NCBI RefSeq assembly: GCF_001896135.2
Contig: NZ_MPOH02000011.1
Coordinates: 491,960 to 529,570 of the forward strand
Origin: Streptomyces phaeoluteigriseus
GTDB taxonomy: Bacteria; Actinomycetota; Actinomycetes; Streptomycetales; Streptomycetaceae
Reading direction: 5' to 3'
DNA length: 37,611 nt
Each line of letters begins with the position of its first letter. Within the stretch, counting starts at the first letter, position 1. A program made the position numbers and the translations under genes. The notes below the pieces were generated by a model, which saw only the letters and a list, made by a program, of their open reading frames with translations, was not told the DNA's origin and searched no databases. Shown piece by piece: positions 8,153 through 17,000 of this stretch.

Positions 8153-8963
8153 ACCTCAGCCCCGCCCGCCAGGCCAGTCCGGCGGGCGCGCAACAGGCCA
8201 GCGCCACCAACGGCGGGGCGTACGCCGCCCACCCCGGCAGATCCAGGGGCAACGGCCGACCCAGCACGTACGCCGCCGGCACCCAGTTGACGAAGGCCAG
8301 CGGGAACACGAACGTCACCGCACGCACCAGCTCCTTCCCGAACACCGTCGGCGGATACTGCAGCAGCGTCTGACCGCCGTACGTGAACGCGCTCTGCACC
8401 TCCGCCGCGTCCTGCGCCACGAACTGGAACGCCGCCCCCGCCACCAGCACCGCACCGAAGATCACCGCGCCGCTGACCAGCGTCACCGGCACCAGCAGCA
8501 CCTTGACCACCGTCCAGTCGACGTCCGTCGCCGCCAGCGCGTACCCCAGCACGAGCGCCCCCTGCGTGATCCGGGAGACCCGGTGCAACGCGAACCGGTC
8601 CGCCGCCACCTGCGCCAGCACCGGCGCCGGCCGCACCAGCAGCGTGTCGAGCGTGCCGTCCCGCACCCGCGAACCCAGCCGGCCCGCCGATCCGATCACC
8701 AGGTCCGCGATCCCGAACGAGGTCGCGGACAGGCCGTACAGGAAGGCCACCTCGGGCAGCGAGTAGCCGCCGAGCGCGTCGACCCGCGAGAACATCAGCA
8801 AGATCGCGACAAAGTCCAGCCCCGTCACCAGCAGCCCGCTCACCAGCGCCATCGCGAACGACAACCGGTACGCCATCGTCGAACGGATCCACATCCCGGC
8901 GATCAGCCGGTACGCCCGCCACCCCTCCCGCAGCCCGTCCCGCACCCGGCCCGCCTCACCCAC
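8130..8963 (-). CDS. ABC-2 family permease (DUF990 / ABC2_membrane_6 type)
   Basis: This 277-residue protein has about six transmembrane helices (for example SFAMALVSGLLVTGLDFVAI and VLLVPVTLVSGAVIFGAVLV) and the family motif region RVRDGTLDTLLVRPAPVL. I start it at GTG 8963 (VGEAGRVRDGLREGWRAYRL), which overlaps the stop of the preceding permease by 8 nt, as expected for translational coupling. An upstream in-frame start at 9059 would add an implausible Cys/Arg/Trp-rich leader read antisense-like through the other permease. It forms the membrane part of the exporter with the next permease and the ATPase. Confidence 0.9.
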   Translation of the reverse strand: MGEAGRVRDGLREGWRAYRLIAGMWIRSTMAYRLSFAMALVSGLLVTGLDFVAILLMFSRVDALGGYSLPEVAFLYGLSATSFGIADLVIGSAGRLGSRVRDGTLDTLLVRPAPVLAQVAADRFALHRVSRITQGALVLGYALAATDVDWTVVKVLLVPVTLVSGAVIFGAVLVAGAAFQFVAQDAAEVQSAFTYGGQTLLQYPPTVFGKELVRAVTFVFPLAFVNWVPAAYVLGRPLPLDLPGWAAYAPPLVALACCAPAGLAWRAGLRSYRSTGS

Positions 8964-9756
8964 CCTGCACCACCACCCGCCGCGTCGCCGCCGTCTGCAC
9001 CATCCGGCCCAGCAACAGCAGCACCACCGCCCACCCGGCCTGGAAGGCGTACGTCCCAAGCGCCCCGGTCTCCCCCATCAGCAGGTCCGCCGGCATCTGG
9101 AGCATCGCCGACCACGGCAACGCCCGCACGATCCCGCCCAACGGCTCCGGAAACGCGTTCAACGGCAACGCCATGCCCGTGCAGAACATCCCCGTCACCA
9201 TGAGCATCCGGAGCGCACCCGTCCCGTCCAGCAGCCAGAAGCCGCTCAACGCCACCAGGAACCGGATACCGAAACTGACCAGCGTCGCCAGCAGCAGCGC
9301 CAGCAGAAACCGCAGCCACACCAAGGGATCGGCGGGCAGCGCCGACGGAAAGACCAGCGTCCCGAACGCGAACGGAATCACCCCCCGCCCCAGCAACTGG
9401 AACGCCGAACGCCCGAAGTCCGCGGCGAACCACCACAGTTGCAGGTCAGCGGGACGGTACAGATCGATCACCACCGCCCCCGTGCGGATCCGCTCCAGCA
9501 ACTCGGCCTCGAAGCCGCCGCCCTGGAGCGCCAGCGTCGCGAACAACGCCTGCCCCAGCCACACGTACGTCACCGCCTGCGCCTGGTCGTAGCCGCCCAG
9601 CTGCGGCCGTTCGTCCCACAACGCCAGATATGTGTACACGAGGATCAGGCCGAATACCGTGTTGGTGAACACCCCCGCCGCCGTCGCCACCCGATAGGTC
9701 GCGTACCTTCTGAAACTCCCCGCCGCCACGGCCGCGTACAAGCGCACCGAACCCAC
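8956..9756 (-). CDS. ABC-2 family permease, first gene of the exporter operon
   Basis: About 266 residues are encoded from GTG 9756, which lies 9 nt after AGGAGG at 9771-9766; a GTG at 9774 in the same frame is the alternative. Six hydrophobic helices are visible (AAGVFTNTVFGLILVYTYLA, FLLALLLATLVSFGIRFLVA, WAVVLLLLGRMVQTA). The cytoplasmic segment LLERIRTGAVVIDLYRPADL parallels RVRDGTLDTLLVRPAPV in the other permease, so the two are paralogues forming a heterodimeric channel. The gene is divergent from the PBP gene. Confidence 0.88.
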   Translation of the reverse strand: MGSVRLYAAVAAGSFRRYATYRVATAAGVFTNTVFGLILVYTYLALWDERPQLGGYDQAQAVTYVWLGQALFATLALQGGGFEAELLERIRTGAVVIDLYRPADLQLWWFAADFGRSAFQLLGRGVIPFAFGTLVFPSALPADPLVWLRFLLALLLATLVSFGIRFLVALSGFWLLDGTGALRMLMVTGMFCTGMALPLNAFPEPLGGIVRALPWSAMLQMPADLLMGETGALGTYAFQAGWAVVLLLLGRMVQTAATRRVVVQGG

Positions 9757-9949
9757 GGCACCAGCCCTCCTCACCCGCGGCGATCCCGCGCCGACCCCGC
9801 CACGGCGGCGAAGCGCAGGAGCCTAGTGGGCGGGCCACCTCGCATGCCACGCGATTTCCGGACCCCCTTCCGCACGTGTGGCACAACACGCGCCGATTGC
9901 CGGGAACGGAACGCGGGGTGCGAGAGTCTTCAACAGGGGGCGCAGAAGG

Positions 9950-9974
9950 CGTACGAGACGTACGGGAACGTACG
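9950..9974. promoter_or_regulatory. Three CGTACG palindromes spaced 9-10 bp upstream of the PBP gene
   Basis: CGTACG occurs at 9950-9955, 9959-9964 and 9969-9974, about one helical turn apart, 26 nt before the PBP start codon. It could be an operator or a chance extension of the GTACGTACG-rich repeat style found inside the gene. Confidence 0.3.
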
Positions 9975-10000
9975 ACGCGAAACAGGAGTCCGAGCAACAC

Positions 10001-12818
10001 ATGAGCGACGAGCCGCAGCCGAAGCAGCCGACCGAGAGCCGGACCACCGGCACACCCGAGGCAGCCGGCACGCCCGAAGCGGCCGGCCCACCCGAGACCG
10101 CCGGGACGTCCGAGACGGCACGCGAGCCCGAAGCGGCGCACACACCTGACCCGGTACGTACGCCTGGCACGGCACGTACACCTGACCCGGTACGTACGCC
10201 TGGCACGGCACGTACAGCCGACCCGGCTGGTACGCCTGGCACGGCACGTACGCCCGACCCGGCACATGCGCCTGGCGCGGCACGTACGCCTGACACAGCG
10301 CGTACCGCCGAAATGGCCCGTATCCCCGAGGCGCCCCGCGCCACCGAAAGCGCCCACGCGCCCAAGGCCGCCCACATCCCCCGACCCCCCGCAGCCGCCG
10401 AGCCCCCCCAGCGCCCCTCGGACGACCGGCGCCCCCCAGACGACCGGCAGCCCCCAGGCAGCCCGGGCCCGCGACCGCGTCCGCGGAGGGCGCCGGGCCC
10501 AAGCGGCCCAAACGGCCCAAGCGGACCGGCTGGCGTCGCCTCTTCCCCACCTGGCGCATGGTCCTCGGCACCCTCGTCCTCGGCGCGGCCCTCCTCATCG
10601 GCCTGTTCTTCCTCGGCTACTCCATGGTCAAGATCCCGCCCGCCAACGCCCTCGCCACCAAACAGAGCAACGTCTACCTCTACGCCGACGGCACCGAGAT
10701 CGCCCGCGACGGCACCGTCAACCGCGAGAACGTCGACCTCTCCCAGATCTCCAAGGCCGCCCAGCACGCCGTCCTGGCCGCCGAGGACCGCGACTTCTAC
10801 ACCGAGTCCGCCATCGACCCCAAGGCGATGATCCGGGCCGGCTGGAACACCGCCACCGGCAAGGGCAAGCAGTCCGGCTCCACGATCACCCAGCAGTACG
10901 TGAAGAACTACTACCTCGCACAGGAACAGACCGTCACCCGCAAGGTGAAGGAGTTCTTCATCGCCATCAAGCTGGACCGCGAGATCTCCAAGGCCGACAT
11001 CCTCGAGGGCTACCTCAACACCAGCTACTTCGGCCGCAACGCCTACGGCATGCAGGCCGCCGCCAAGGCCTACTACGGCGTCGACGCCGACGAACTCACC
11101 GCCGCCCAGGGCGCCTACCTCGCCGCCCTGGTCAACGCGCCCAGCGAGTACGACGTCATCGCCCACCCCGAGAACCGCAAGGCCGCCGAAGCCCGCTGGA
11201 ACTACGTCCTCGACGGCATGGTCGGCAAGGGCTGGCTCAGCCAGGCCGACCGCACGGGACTGGAGTTCCCCGCCCCCAAGGAGACCTCCGGCGCCGACAC
11301 CGGCATGTCCGGCCAGCGCGGCTACCTCGTCAACGCCATCAAGGACTACCTCCGCACCAACAAGATCGCCACCGCCGGCGAACTCGAAGCGGGCGGCTAC
11401 CGCATCACCACCACCCTGGACAAGAAGAAGCAGGACGCCTTCGTCGAAGCCGTCGACGACAAGCTGATGGACAAGCTCGACCCGAAGGACCGCAAGGCCG
11501 ACACCTACGTCCGCGCCGGCGCGCCGCCGTCGAGCCCAAGACCGGCAACGTCCTCGCCCTGTACGGCGGCATCGACTACGTCAAGCAGTACACGAACAAC
11601 GCCACCCGCCGGGACTTCCAGGTCGGCTCCACCTTCAAGCCCTTCGTCTTCACCTCGGCCGTCGAGAACGACTCCGAGACCCAGGACCGCCGCCGCATCA
11701 CCCCCAACACCATCTACGACGGCACCGACCAACGCCCCGTACAAGGCTGGAGCGGCGGCAGCTACGCCCCCGAGAACGAGGACAACGTCAACTACGGCGA
11801 CATCAGCGTCCGCAGCGCCACCGACAAGTCCGTGAACGCCGTGTACGCGCAGATGGCCGTCGACGTGGGCCCCGAGAAGGTCAAGCAGACCGCGATCGAA
11901 CTGGGTCTGCCCGGCAACACCCCCGACCTCGAGCCCTACCCGTCGATCGCCCTCGGCACGGCCACCGCCAGCGTCCTCGACATGGCCGAGGCCTACGCCA
12001 CCCTCGCCAACCACGGCCGGCACGGCACCTACACCATGATCGACAAGGTCACCAAGAACGGCACCGACGTCTTCGACCTCCCCGAGCGCAAGACCTCCCA
12101 GGTCGTCAGCCGCGAAGCCGCCGACACCACCACCTCCGTGCTCCGCAGCGTCGTCCAGAACGGCACCGCCACGGCGGCACTCGCCGCCGGACGCCCCGCC
12201 GCGGGCAAGACCGGCACCGCCGAAGAGGACACCGCCGCCTGGTTCGCCGGCTACACCCCCGACCTCGCCACCGTCGTCGCGGTGATGGGCCAGGACCCGG
12301 TCACCGCCGCGCACAAGTCGCTCTACGGCGCGATGGGCCTGCCCCGCATCAACGGCGGCGGCGCGCCCGCCCAGATCTGGGCCCAGTTCACCAAGGACGC
12401 CCTCAAGGGCACCCCCGTCACCGACTTCACCCTCCAGATCCAGGAAGGCTCCGAGGAAACCGCGTACCCGTCCTCCGAACCCTCACGGAACGAGCCGACC
12501 GAGGAGAACGACGAGGGCGACACCACCGGCGGCCAGGACACCCAGTCCCCCGGGACGAACCAGGGCCGGACCGACGGCGGCACCACCGGCGACGCGACGA
12601 CCGGCGGCACCCCGACCACCGGCGGAACGACCACCGGCGGCACCACCGGAGAGACCTCCACCGGCGGCACCCCCACCACGGGCGGCACCACCGACGGAGG
12701 CACCACCGGGGACACCTCCGACGGCGGAACCACCGGCGAGACCTCCGACGGCGGCATCACCGGCACACCCGGCGGCACCTTCCCCCAGCTCACGACCCGA
12801 AGGCCGATCGACGAGTGA
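10001..12818 (+). CDS. Class A penicillin-binding protein (two probable 1-base sequence deletions)
   Basis: This bifunctional peptidoglycan glycosyltransferase/transpeptidase has about 939 residues after repair. ATG 10001 follows AGGAG. Residues 1-180 are Pro/Thr/Arg-rich and carry 36-bp repeats. A basic stretch (PKRPKRPKRTGWRRLFPTWR) leads to a transmembrane helix (VLGTLVLGAALLIGLFFLGY). The GT51 domain follows (AAEDRDFYTESAIDPKAMIR, GSTITQQYVKNYYL). The transpeptidase domain has SxxK (GSTFKPF, ~residue 543), SVN (~610) and KTG (~736). A Gly/Thr/Asp tail follows from ~820. Three frames are used. The first change is between about 10380 and 10490 (candidate palindrome GCCCGGGC, 10461-10468). 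The second is at 11517-11526 (CGGCGCGCCG), where one added base restores VRAGAAAVEPKTGNVLALYG. Each is repaired by a single insertion. Confidence 0.9.
10142..10321 (+). repeat. Five 36-bp in-frame repeats in the PBP N-terminus
   Basis: Units start at 10142, 10178, 10214, 10250 and 10286. The first two are identical over 36 bp (beginning ACACCTGACCCGGTACGTAC) and later units diverge. Each encodes a 12-residue block like TPDPVRTPGTAR in the predicted cytoplasmic, disordered N-terminal tail. Confidence 0.9.
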
Positions 12819-12875
12819 CCGTCCAGGACGGTCCTGGGCGTCGAGGACAGACCTGACCGTCCAGGGCAGGTCCCG

Positions 12876-12956
12876 GTTGTCGCAGAGCAGGCCCGGTCGT
12901 CGCAGGACCGGTCCCGGTCGTCGCAGAGCAGGTCCGGTCGTCGCAGGGCAGGCTCA
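12876..12956. repeat. Four degenerate ~20-bp tandem units ending at the gdx stop codon
   Basis: Units at 12876-12895, 12896-12916, 12917-12936 and 12937-12956 share the core GTCGTCGCAG. They fill the gap between the convergent PBP and SMR genes, and the last one contains the SMR stop codon (12954-12956). A GACCGTC/GACGGTC hairpin overlapping the PBP stop (12817-12833) is the only other structure in this gap. Confidence 0.75.
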
Positions 12957-13274
12957 GTGCCCCGAGGTCGCCTTCAGCCCCACCACGGCGACCAGCAGCA
13001 GACACACGAAGAAGATCCGGGCGGCGGTCGCCGGCTCCCCCAGCACCACCATGCCGAACACCGCCGCCCCCGCGGCGCCGATCCCGACCCACACGCCGTA
13101 AGCGGTCCCGATCGGCAGCGAACGCGCGGCATACGACAGCAACAGCATGCTCGCGACGATCCCCGCCCCGGTGAAAAGGCTGGGCACCGGACGCGTGAAC
13201 CCGTCGGTGTACTTCATCCCGATCGACCAGCCCACCTCGAGCAGACCGGCGACGATCAACAGAACCCAGGCCAT
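12954..13274 (-). CDS. gdx: SMR family guanidinium exporter (Gdx/SugE type)
   Basis: The protein has 106 residues and four transmembrane helices. It starts at ATG 13274, 7 nt after GGAGG, and begins MAWVLLIVAGLLEVGWSIGM with the essential Glu of helix 1. The sequence (GLKATSGH end, SLPIGTAYGVWVGIGAAGAA, LGEP) follows the SugE/Gdx branch rather than EmrE. Gdx proteins exchange guanidinium for protons as a dual-topology dimer in the membrane. A guanidine-III riboswitch candidate 39 nt upstream supports this role strongly. It was previously often annotated as a quaternary ammonium efflux protein. Confidence 0.92.
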   Translation of the reverse strand: MAWVLLIVAGLLEVGWSIGMKYTDGFTRPVPSLFTGAGIVASMLLLSYAARSLPIGTAYGVWVGIGAAGAAVFGMVVLGEPATAARIFFVCLLLVAVVGLKATSGH

Positions 13275-13312
13275 GACAGCACCTCCGAGACACGAACCCT
13301 CGACAGAACGGT

Positions 13313-13359
13313 GCGTCGTCTTTGCCTGCACACATCCCGGTACGGCGCGTCTCGTCGGG
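13313..13359 (-). promoter_or_regulatory. Guanidine-III (ykkC-III) riboswitch candidate
   Basis: The minus strand reads CCCGACGAGACGCGCCGTAC then CGGG, a loop, and CAGGCAAAGACGACGC. This matches my recollection of the class III guanidine aptamer (CCGGACGAGG, GCGCCGUACC, CAGGACAAGACGG). P1 pairs CCCG (13359-13356) with CGGG (13339-13336). P2 pairs GCGCCGT (13348-13342) with ACGACGC (13319-13313) with one C-A mismatch, giving an H-type pseudoknot. The conserved ACGAG is at 13355-13351. It lies between the upstream gene's terminator and the gdx ribosome site (GGAGG at 13285-13281), as expected for ligand-activated translation of a guanidinium exporter. Confidence 0.78.
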
Positions 13360-13375
13360 CTCCCTCCAAACTAGC

Positions 13376-13422
13376 AAAAAAGCGGGAGAAGGGCTGGTGA
13401 CCATGGTCACCAGCCCTTCTCC
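13376..13422 (-). terminator. Intrinsic terminator of the GroES-like gene
   Basis: A perfect 38-bp palindrome (13385-13422, arms GGAGAAGGGCTGGTGACC and its complement, centre AT) is followed on the minus strand by a short spacer and TTTTTT (13381-13376). It is the most canonical rho-independent terminator in the window and isolates the riboswitch downstream. Confidence 0.9.
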
Positions 13423-13454
13423 ACCTATGGATCAGAGGTGAATCGGCGAACGCA

Positions 13455-13811
13455 TCAGAGGTACAGGCCCGTCGAGTCCTCCGACCCCTCGAACCGGTCC
13501 GCGGCCACCGCGTGCAGATCACGCTCACGCATCAGCACGTACGCGATCCCCCGCACCTCCACCTCGGCCCGGTCCTCCGGGTCGAACAACACCCGGTCAC
13601 CCGGCTCCACGGTCCGCACGTTCTGGCCCACCGCCACGACCTCCGCCCACGCCAGCCGACGGCCCACGGCCGCCGTCGCCGGGATCAGGATCCCGCCACC
13701 GGAACGCCGCTCACCCTCACTCGCGTCCTGACGCACCAGGACCCGGTCGTGCAGCATCCGGATGGGCAGCTTGTCGTCGTGACTGCTGTGCTCGCTTCTC
13801 TTACCGCTCAC
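13455..13811 (-). CDS. GroES-like (Cpn10 family) small protein
   Basis: This 118-residue protein has a co-chaperonin fold signature: MLHDRVLVRQDASEGERRSG, GGILIPATA, WAEVVAVGQNVRTVEPGDRV, LFDPEDRAEVEVRGIAYVLM. It carries ~18 extra N-terminal residues and a C-terminal extension (DRFEGSEDSTGLYL) relative to the ~95-residue canonical GroES. No groEL is nearby, so it is probably a GroES paralogue or a small protein sharing the fold rather than the main co-chaperonin. GTG 13811 lies 7 nt after TAGGTT (13824-13819), another leaderless-type arrangement. It ends before a strong terminator. Confidence 0.85.
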   Translation of the reverse strand: MSGKRSEHSSHDDKLPIRMLHDRVLVRQDASEGERRSGGGILIPATAAVGRRLAWAEVVAVGQNVRTVEPGDRVLFDPEDRAEVEVRGIAYVLMRERDLHAVAADRFEGSEDSTGLYL

Positions 13812-13855
13812 ACCGACGAACCTACCTGCCTCCGCCCGGCCGGAACGCCTCCGGG

Positions 13856-14185
13856 TCAGCCCTTGCGACGCCGCGTACCGAACGCCAGCAGCCCCACGAC
13901 CCCCACCACCACGAGGGCCACCGGCACCACCCGCTCCAGGCGCGGCGCGCCCTCCTCGTCCACGAACTGCGCCTTCACATCGCTCACCACCCGGTTGACC
14001 TGCACATAGGCCCTCCCGAGCGTGTGATCGACGTTGGCCGCGACCTTCGCCTTGGCATCGCCGACGATCGTCTTGGGGTGCACCCGCACCCCGATCTCGT
14101 CGAGCGTCTCAGCCAGCGTCTCTCGGCGGCGCCTGATGTCCGCCTCGATCTGCGCCGGGGTTCTGGTGTCCGACGTGTCCGCCAC
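13856..14185 (-). CDS. DUF3618 family protein
   Basis: The 109-residue protein starts at GTG 14185 with GGAGG 7 nt upstream. The N-terminal half is the DUF3618 pattern (RTPAQIEADIRRRRETLAET, LDEIGVRVHPKTI) forming helices with possible coiled-coil character. A single C-terminal transmembrane helix follows (VVPVALVVVGVVGLLAFGTR) with a basic tail, so it is a tail-anchored membrane protein. Function is unknown; relatives are common in actinobacterial envelope or stress loci. It is divergent from bcp across a ~100-nt region that contains the repeated CTGTCAG at 14234 and 14258. Confidence 0.88.
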   Translation of the reverse strand: MADTSDTRTPAQIEADIRRRRETLAETLDEIGVRVHPKTIVGDAKAKVAANVDHTLGRAYVQVNRVVSDVKAQFVDEEGAPRLERVVPVALVVVGVVGLLAFGTRRRKG

Positions 14186-14286
14186 GGTGGGGCCTCCGAA
14201 GTGAGCCGACGTTTCCTACGTGTGCTGGACAGTCTGTCAGTTCCCCACCCGCCCGCACTGTCAGGACCCCCCGTTACGCTGGTCCG

Positions 14287-14754
14287 ATGAGCGAGCGACT
14301 CCAGCCCGGGGACGTGGCCCCCGCCTTCACCCTCCCCGACGCCGACGGCCACGAGGTGTCCCTGTCGGACCACAAGGGCCGCAAGGTCATCGTCTACTTC
14401 TACCCGGCCGCCCTGACCCCCGGCTGCACGAAGCAGGCCTGCGACTTCACCGACAACCTCGACCTCCTCGCCGGCGCCGGGTACGACGTCATCGGCATCT
14501 CCCCCGACACCCCCGAGAAGCTCGGCAAGTTCCGCGAGAAGGAATCCCTCAAGGTCACCCTCCTCGCCGACCCCGACAAGAAGGCCCTCGACGCCTACGG
14601 CGCCTTCGGCGAGAAGAAGAACTACGGCAAGACGTACATGGGCGTCATCCGCTCCACGATCGTCATCGACGAACAGGGCAAGGTGGAACACGCCCTCTAC
14701 AACGTCCGGGCCACCGGCCACGTAGCCAAGATCATCAAGGACCTGGGCATCTGA
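14287..14754 (+). CDS. bcp: Thiol peroxidase Bcp (peroxiredoxin Q)
   Basis: The protein has 155 residues. Peroxidatic Cys47 lies in TPGCTKQACDF with resolving Cys52 five residues on, the CX4C arrangement of Bcp/PrxQ enzymes that reduce H2O2 and organic hydroperoxides using thioredoxin. The family start PGDVAPAFTLPDADG and the end LYNVRATGHVAKIIKDLGI are complete. TACGCT at 14275-14280 lies 6 nt before the ATG and no Shine-Dalgarno is visible, so a leaderless mRNA is likely. Confidence 0.96.
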   Translation: MSERLQPGDVAPAFTLPDADGHEVSLSDHKGRKVIVYFYPAALTPGCTKQACDFTDNLDLLAGAGYDVIGISPDTPEKLGKFREKESLKVTLLADPDKKALDAYGAFGEKKNYGKTYMGVIRSTIVIDEQGKVEHALYNVRATGHVAKIIKDLGI

Positions 14755-14940
14755 TCCCCTCCTCCCCCCGGCCCGCGCCGACCCAGGTCGCCGCGGGCCA
14801 CGAACCTCCGGTACATGTGCCCCAACTGCCACTCCACGACGGAGCCGTGGTGCCGCCGGAAGGGTGGGGACACACTCGCCGGGCGACCCGAGATCCCCGT
14901 AGACTGAGTGCCGCCGGTCGAGGGTCATGACCGGTTTTGA

Positions 14941-15025
14941 GCGGCCGTGATGGAATTTGGCAGTCATGCTGGGTTTAGGTCCCAGTGGGTTCACACCCGT
15001 GTGGGTTCGAGTCCCACCGGCCGCA
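14941..15025 (+). tRNA. tRNA-Leu, anticodon UAG
   Basis: The acceptor arms GCGGCCG (14941-14947) and CGGCCGC (15018-15024) pair perfectly, with discriminator A at 15025. The anticodon stem GCTGGG/CCCAGT encloses the loop TTTAGGT, giving anticodon TAG at 14976-14978. A long variable arm (class II tRNA) and the T arm GTGGGTTCGAGTCCCAC are present. CCA is not encoded. A candidate promoter -10 (TAGACT) lies about 40 nt upstream. Confidence 0.97.
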
Positions 15026-15032
15026 CGCGAAC

Positions 15033-15062
15033 AGAGGGGCCGCCCAGCCGGGCGGCCCCTCT
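15033..15062. terminator. Hairpin terminator between tRNA-Leu and rdgB
   Basis: A 13-bp perfect stem (arms AGAGGGGCCGCCC and its complement, loop AGCC) starts 7 nt after the tRNA and ends 8 nt before the rdgB stop on the other strand. It can serve both convergent transcripts. There is no U-run, as is usual in Streptomyces. Confidence 0.8.
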
Positions 15063-15070
15063 CCTGTCGC

Positions 15071-15673
15071 TCAGCCCAACAACTCCCGAATCACCGGCAC
15101 CAGCGCCCGGAACGCCTTCCCCCGGTGGCTGATCGCGTTCTTCTCCGCCGCTGTCAGCTCGGCGCACGTCCGGGTCTCGCCCTCCGGCTGGAGGAGCGGA
15201 TCATAGCCGAAGCCGTTCGTGCCGACCGGGGTGTGGCGCAGCACGCCCCTCATCTGGCCCTCGACCACGCGCTCCGTGCCGTCGGGGAGGGCGAGGGCCG
15301 CCGCGCAGGCGAAGTGGGCGCCTCGGTGTTCGTCGGCGATGTCGCCGAGCTGGGCGAGGAGGAGTTGCAGGTTGGCCCGGTCGTCGCCGTGTCTGCCGGC
15401 CCAGCGGGCGGAGAAGATGCCGGGAGCGCCGCCCAGGACGTCGACGCAGAGGCCGGAGTCGTCGGCGATGGCGGGGTGGCCGGTGGCCCGGGCGAGGGCG
15501 TGGGCCTTGAGGAGGGCGTTCTCGGCGAAGGTGACACCGGTTTCCCTGACGTCGGGGACGTCGGGGTAGGCGTCCGCGCCGACGAGGTCGTGGGGCAGGC
15601 CTGCGTCGGCGAGGATCGACCTGAGTTCGGTGATCTTTCCGGCGTTGCGGGTGGCGAGGATCAGGCGGGTCAT
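15071..15673 (-). CDS. rdgB: RdgB/HAM1 non-canonical purine NTP pyrophosphatase
   Basis: This 200-residue enzyme hydrolyses dITP, XTP and ITP to monophosphates, keeping damaged purines out of DNA and RNA. Signature segments are LILATRNAGKITELRSIL, TFAENALLKAHA, AIADDSGLCVDVLGGAPGIF, GFGYDPLL and the HRGKAFRAL end. The ATG at 15673 is only 6 nt from GATACT, a possible weak -10. It is encoded downstream of rph and separated from it by a small lipoprotein gene; rph and rdgB are neighbours in many bacteria. Confidence 0.96.
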   Translation of the reverse strand: MTRLILATRNAGKITELRSILADAGLPHDLVGADAYPDVPDVRETGVTFAENALLKAHALARATGHPAIADDSGLCVDVLGGAPGIFSARWAGRHGDDRANLQLLLAQLGDIADEHRGAHFACAAALALPDGTERVVEGQMRGVLRHTPVGTNGFGYDPLLQPEGETRTCAELTAAEKNAISHRGKAFRALVPVIRELLG

Positions 15674-15704
15674 GGGCCCAGTATCCCGACTCCCGCGCGC
15701 GGTG

Positions 15705-16115
15705 TTACGGGGTGCAGACCTTGGTCAGTTCGCCGGCCGCGTCGGTGACGGGGCTGAGGTCGGGGGTGTTGTCGCCGTTCTCGACGGCGGTGCGGACGTT
15801 GGTGACGGCCGCGCGGAGGTCGTCGACCGCCTTGTTGACGTCGGTGTTGTCCGTCGTGTCACCTATTTTGTCGAGGTTCTTCTCGATGGAGGTGAGGGAC
15901 TCCTGGGTCTGCGTCGGGTCGTTGGCGGCGTTCTCCACGGCCTGCTGGAGGTCGGTGACGCTGTCGGCGATGGCGTCGGCGGTCTGGACGCAGTCGAGTG
16001 CCTTGTTCACGGCGTCGCAGCCGGTGGTGGTGAGTCCCACGGTGAGCGCGACGGCCGCGGTGGCGGCGGCGATCGTGATACGGCGGCCTCGGTGACGGCT
16101 CGCGGCCTTGGACAT
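15705..16115 (-). CDS. Small secreted lipoprotein-like protein
   Basis: The protein has 136 residues and starts at ATG 16115 after GGGAGG. A basic N-terminus (SKAASRHRGRR) precedes a hydrophobic core (ITIAAATAAVALTVGLTTTG) and Cys33. LTTTGC resembles a lipobox, although Thr rather than Leu is at -3. The mature part (AVNKALDCVQTADAIADSV onward) is acidic, Thr/Asp/Asn-rich and predicted helical, with two further Cys. I do not recognise a function. It is likely surface exposed, and it sits between rph and rdgB on the same strand. Confidence 0.8.
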   Translation of the reverse strand: MSKAASRHRGRRITIAAATAAVALTVGLTTTGCDAVNKALDCVQTADAIADSVTDLQQAVENAANDPTQTQESLTSIEKNLDKIGDTTDNTDVNKAVDDLRAAVTNVRTAVENGDNTPDLSPVTDAAGELTKVCTP

Positions 16116-16203
16116 GGTGGTGTTCCTCCCCTTGTGCAGGCCCCTCGGGAGGCCCCCGTCGTGTGCGGCCGTGCGCGGGCCGTGGTACTGCGCAAGACGC
16201 CGG

Positions 16204-16236
16204 GACGACGGCGGGGTTGCCCGCGCGTCCGTCGTC
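16204..16236 (-). terminator. Stem-loop downstream of rph
   Basis: The arms GACGACGG (16204-16211) and CCGTCGTC (16229-16236) enclose an inner GCGGG/CCCGC pairing. It lies 14 nt after the rph stop in the 134-nt gap before the lipoprotein gene. There is no U-tract, so it may be a terminator or RNA-stabilising structure. Confidence 0.5.
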
Positions 16237-16249
16237 TTTGGCGTTCTCT

Positions 16250-16987
<738 letters not shown>

Positions 16988-16994
16988 GGCGTCG

Positions 16995-17000
16995 AGCCTA
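16995..17000 (-). promoter_or_regulatory. Candidate -10 box for leaderless rph
   Basis: TAGGCT is followed by cgacgcc and the ATG at 16987. It directly abuts the putative nagF terminator stem. Confidence 0.45.

Noticed and set aside
13385..13422. The 38-bp palindrome as an operator for gdx
   Set aside because: It is followed by a six-T run on the minus strand directly after the upstream gene, which is terminator architecture; the riboswitch lies beyond it.
13455..13811. Main groES gene
   Set aside because: No groEL nearby, no CIRCE-like inverted repeat upstream, and extra N- and C-terminal segments; called GroES-like only.
14914..14934. CCGGTC/GACCGG inverted repeat before tRNA-Leu as a riboswitch or T-box
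   Set aside because: Too short, with no T-box or specifier features; likely a chance stem in the tRNA leader.
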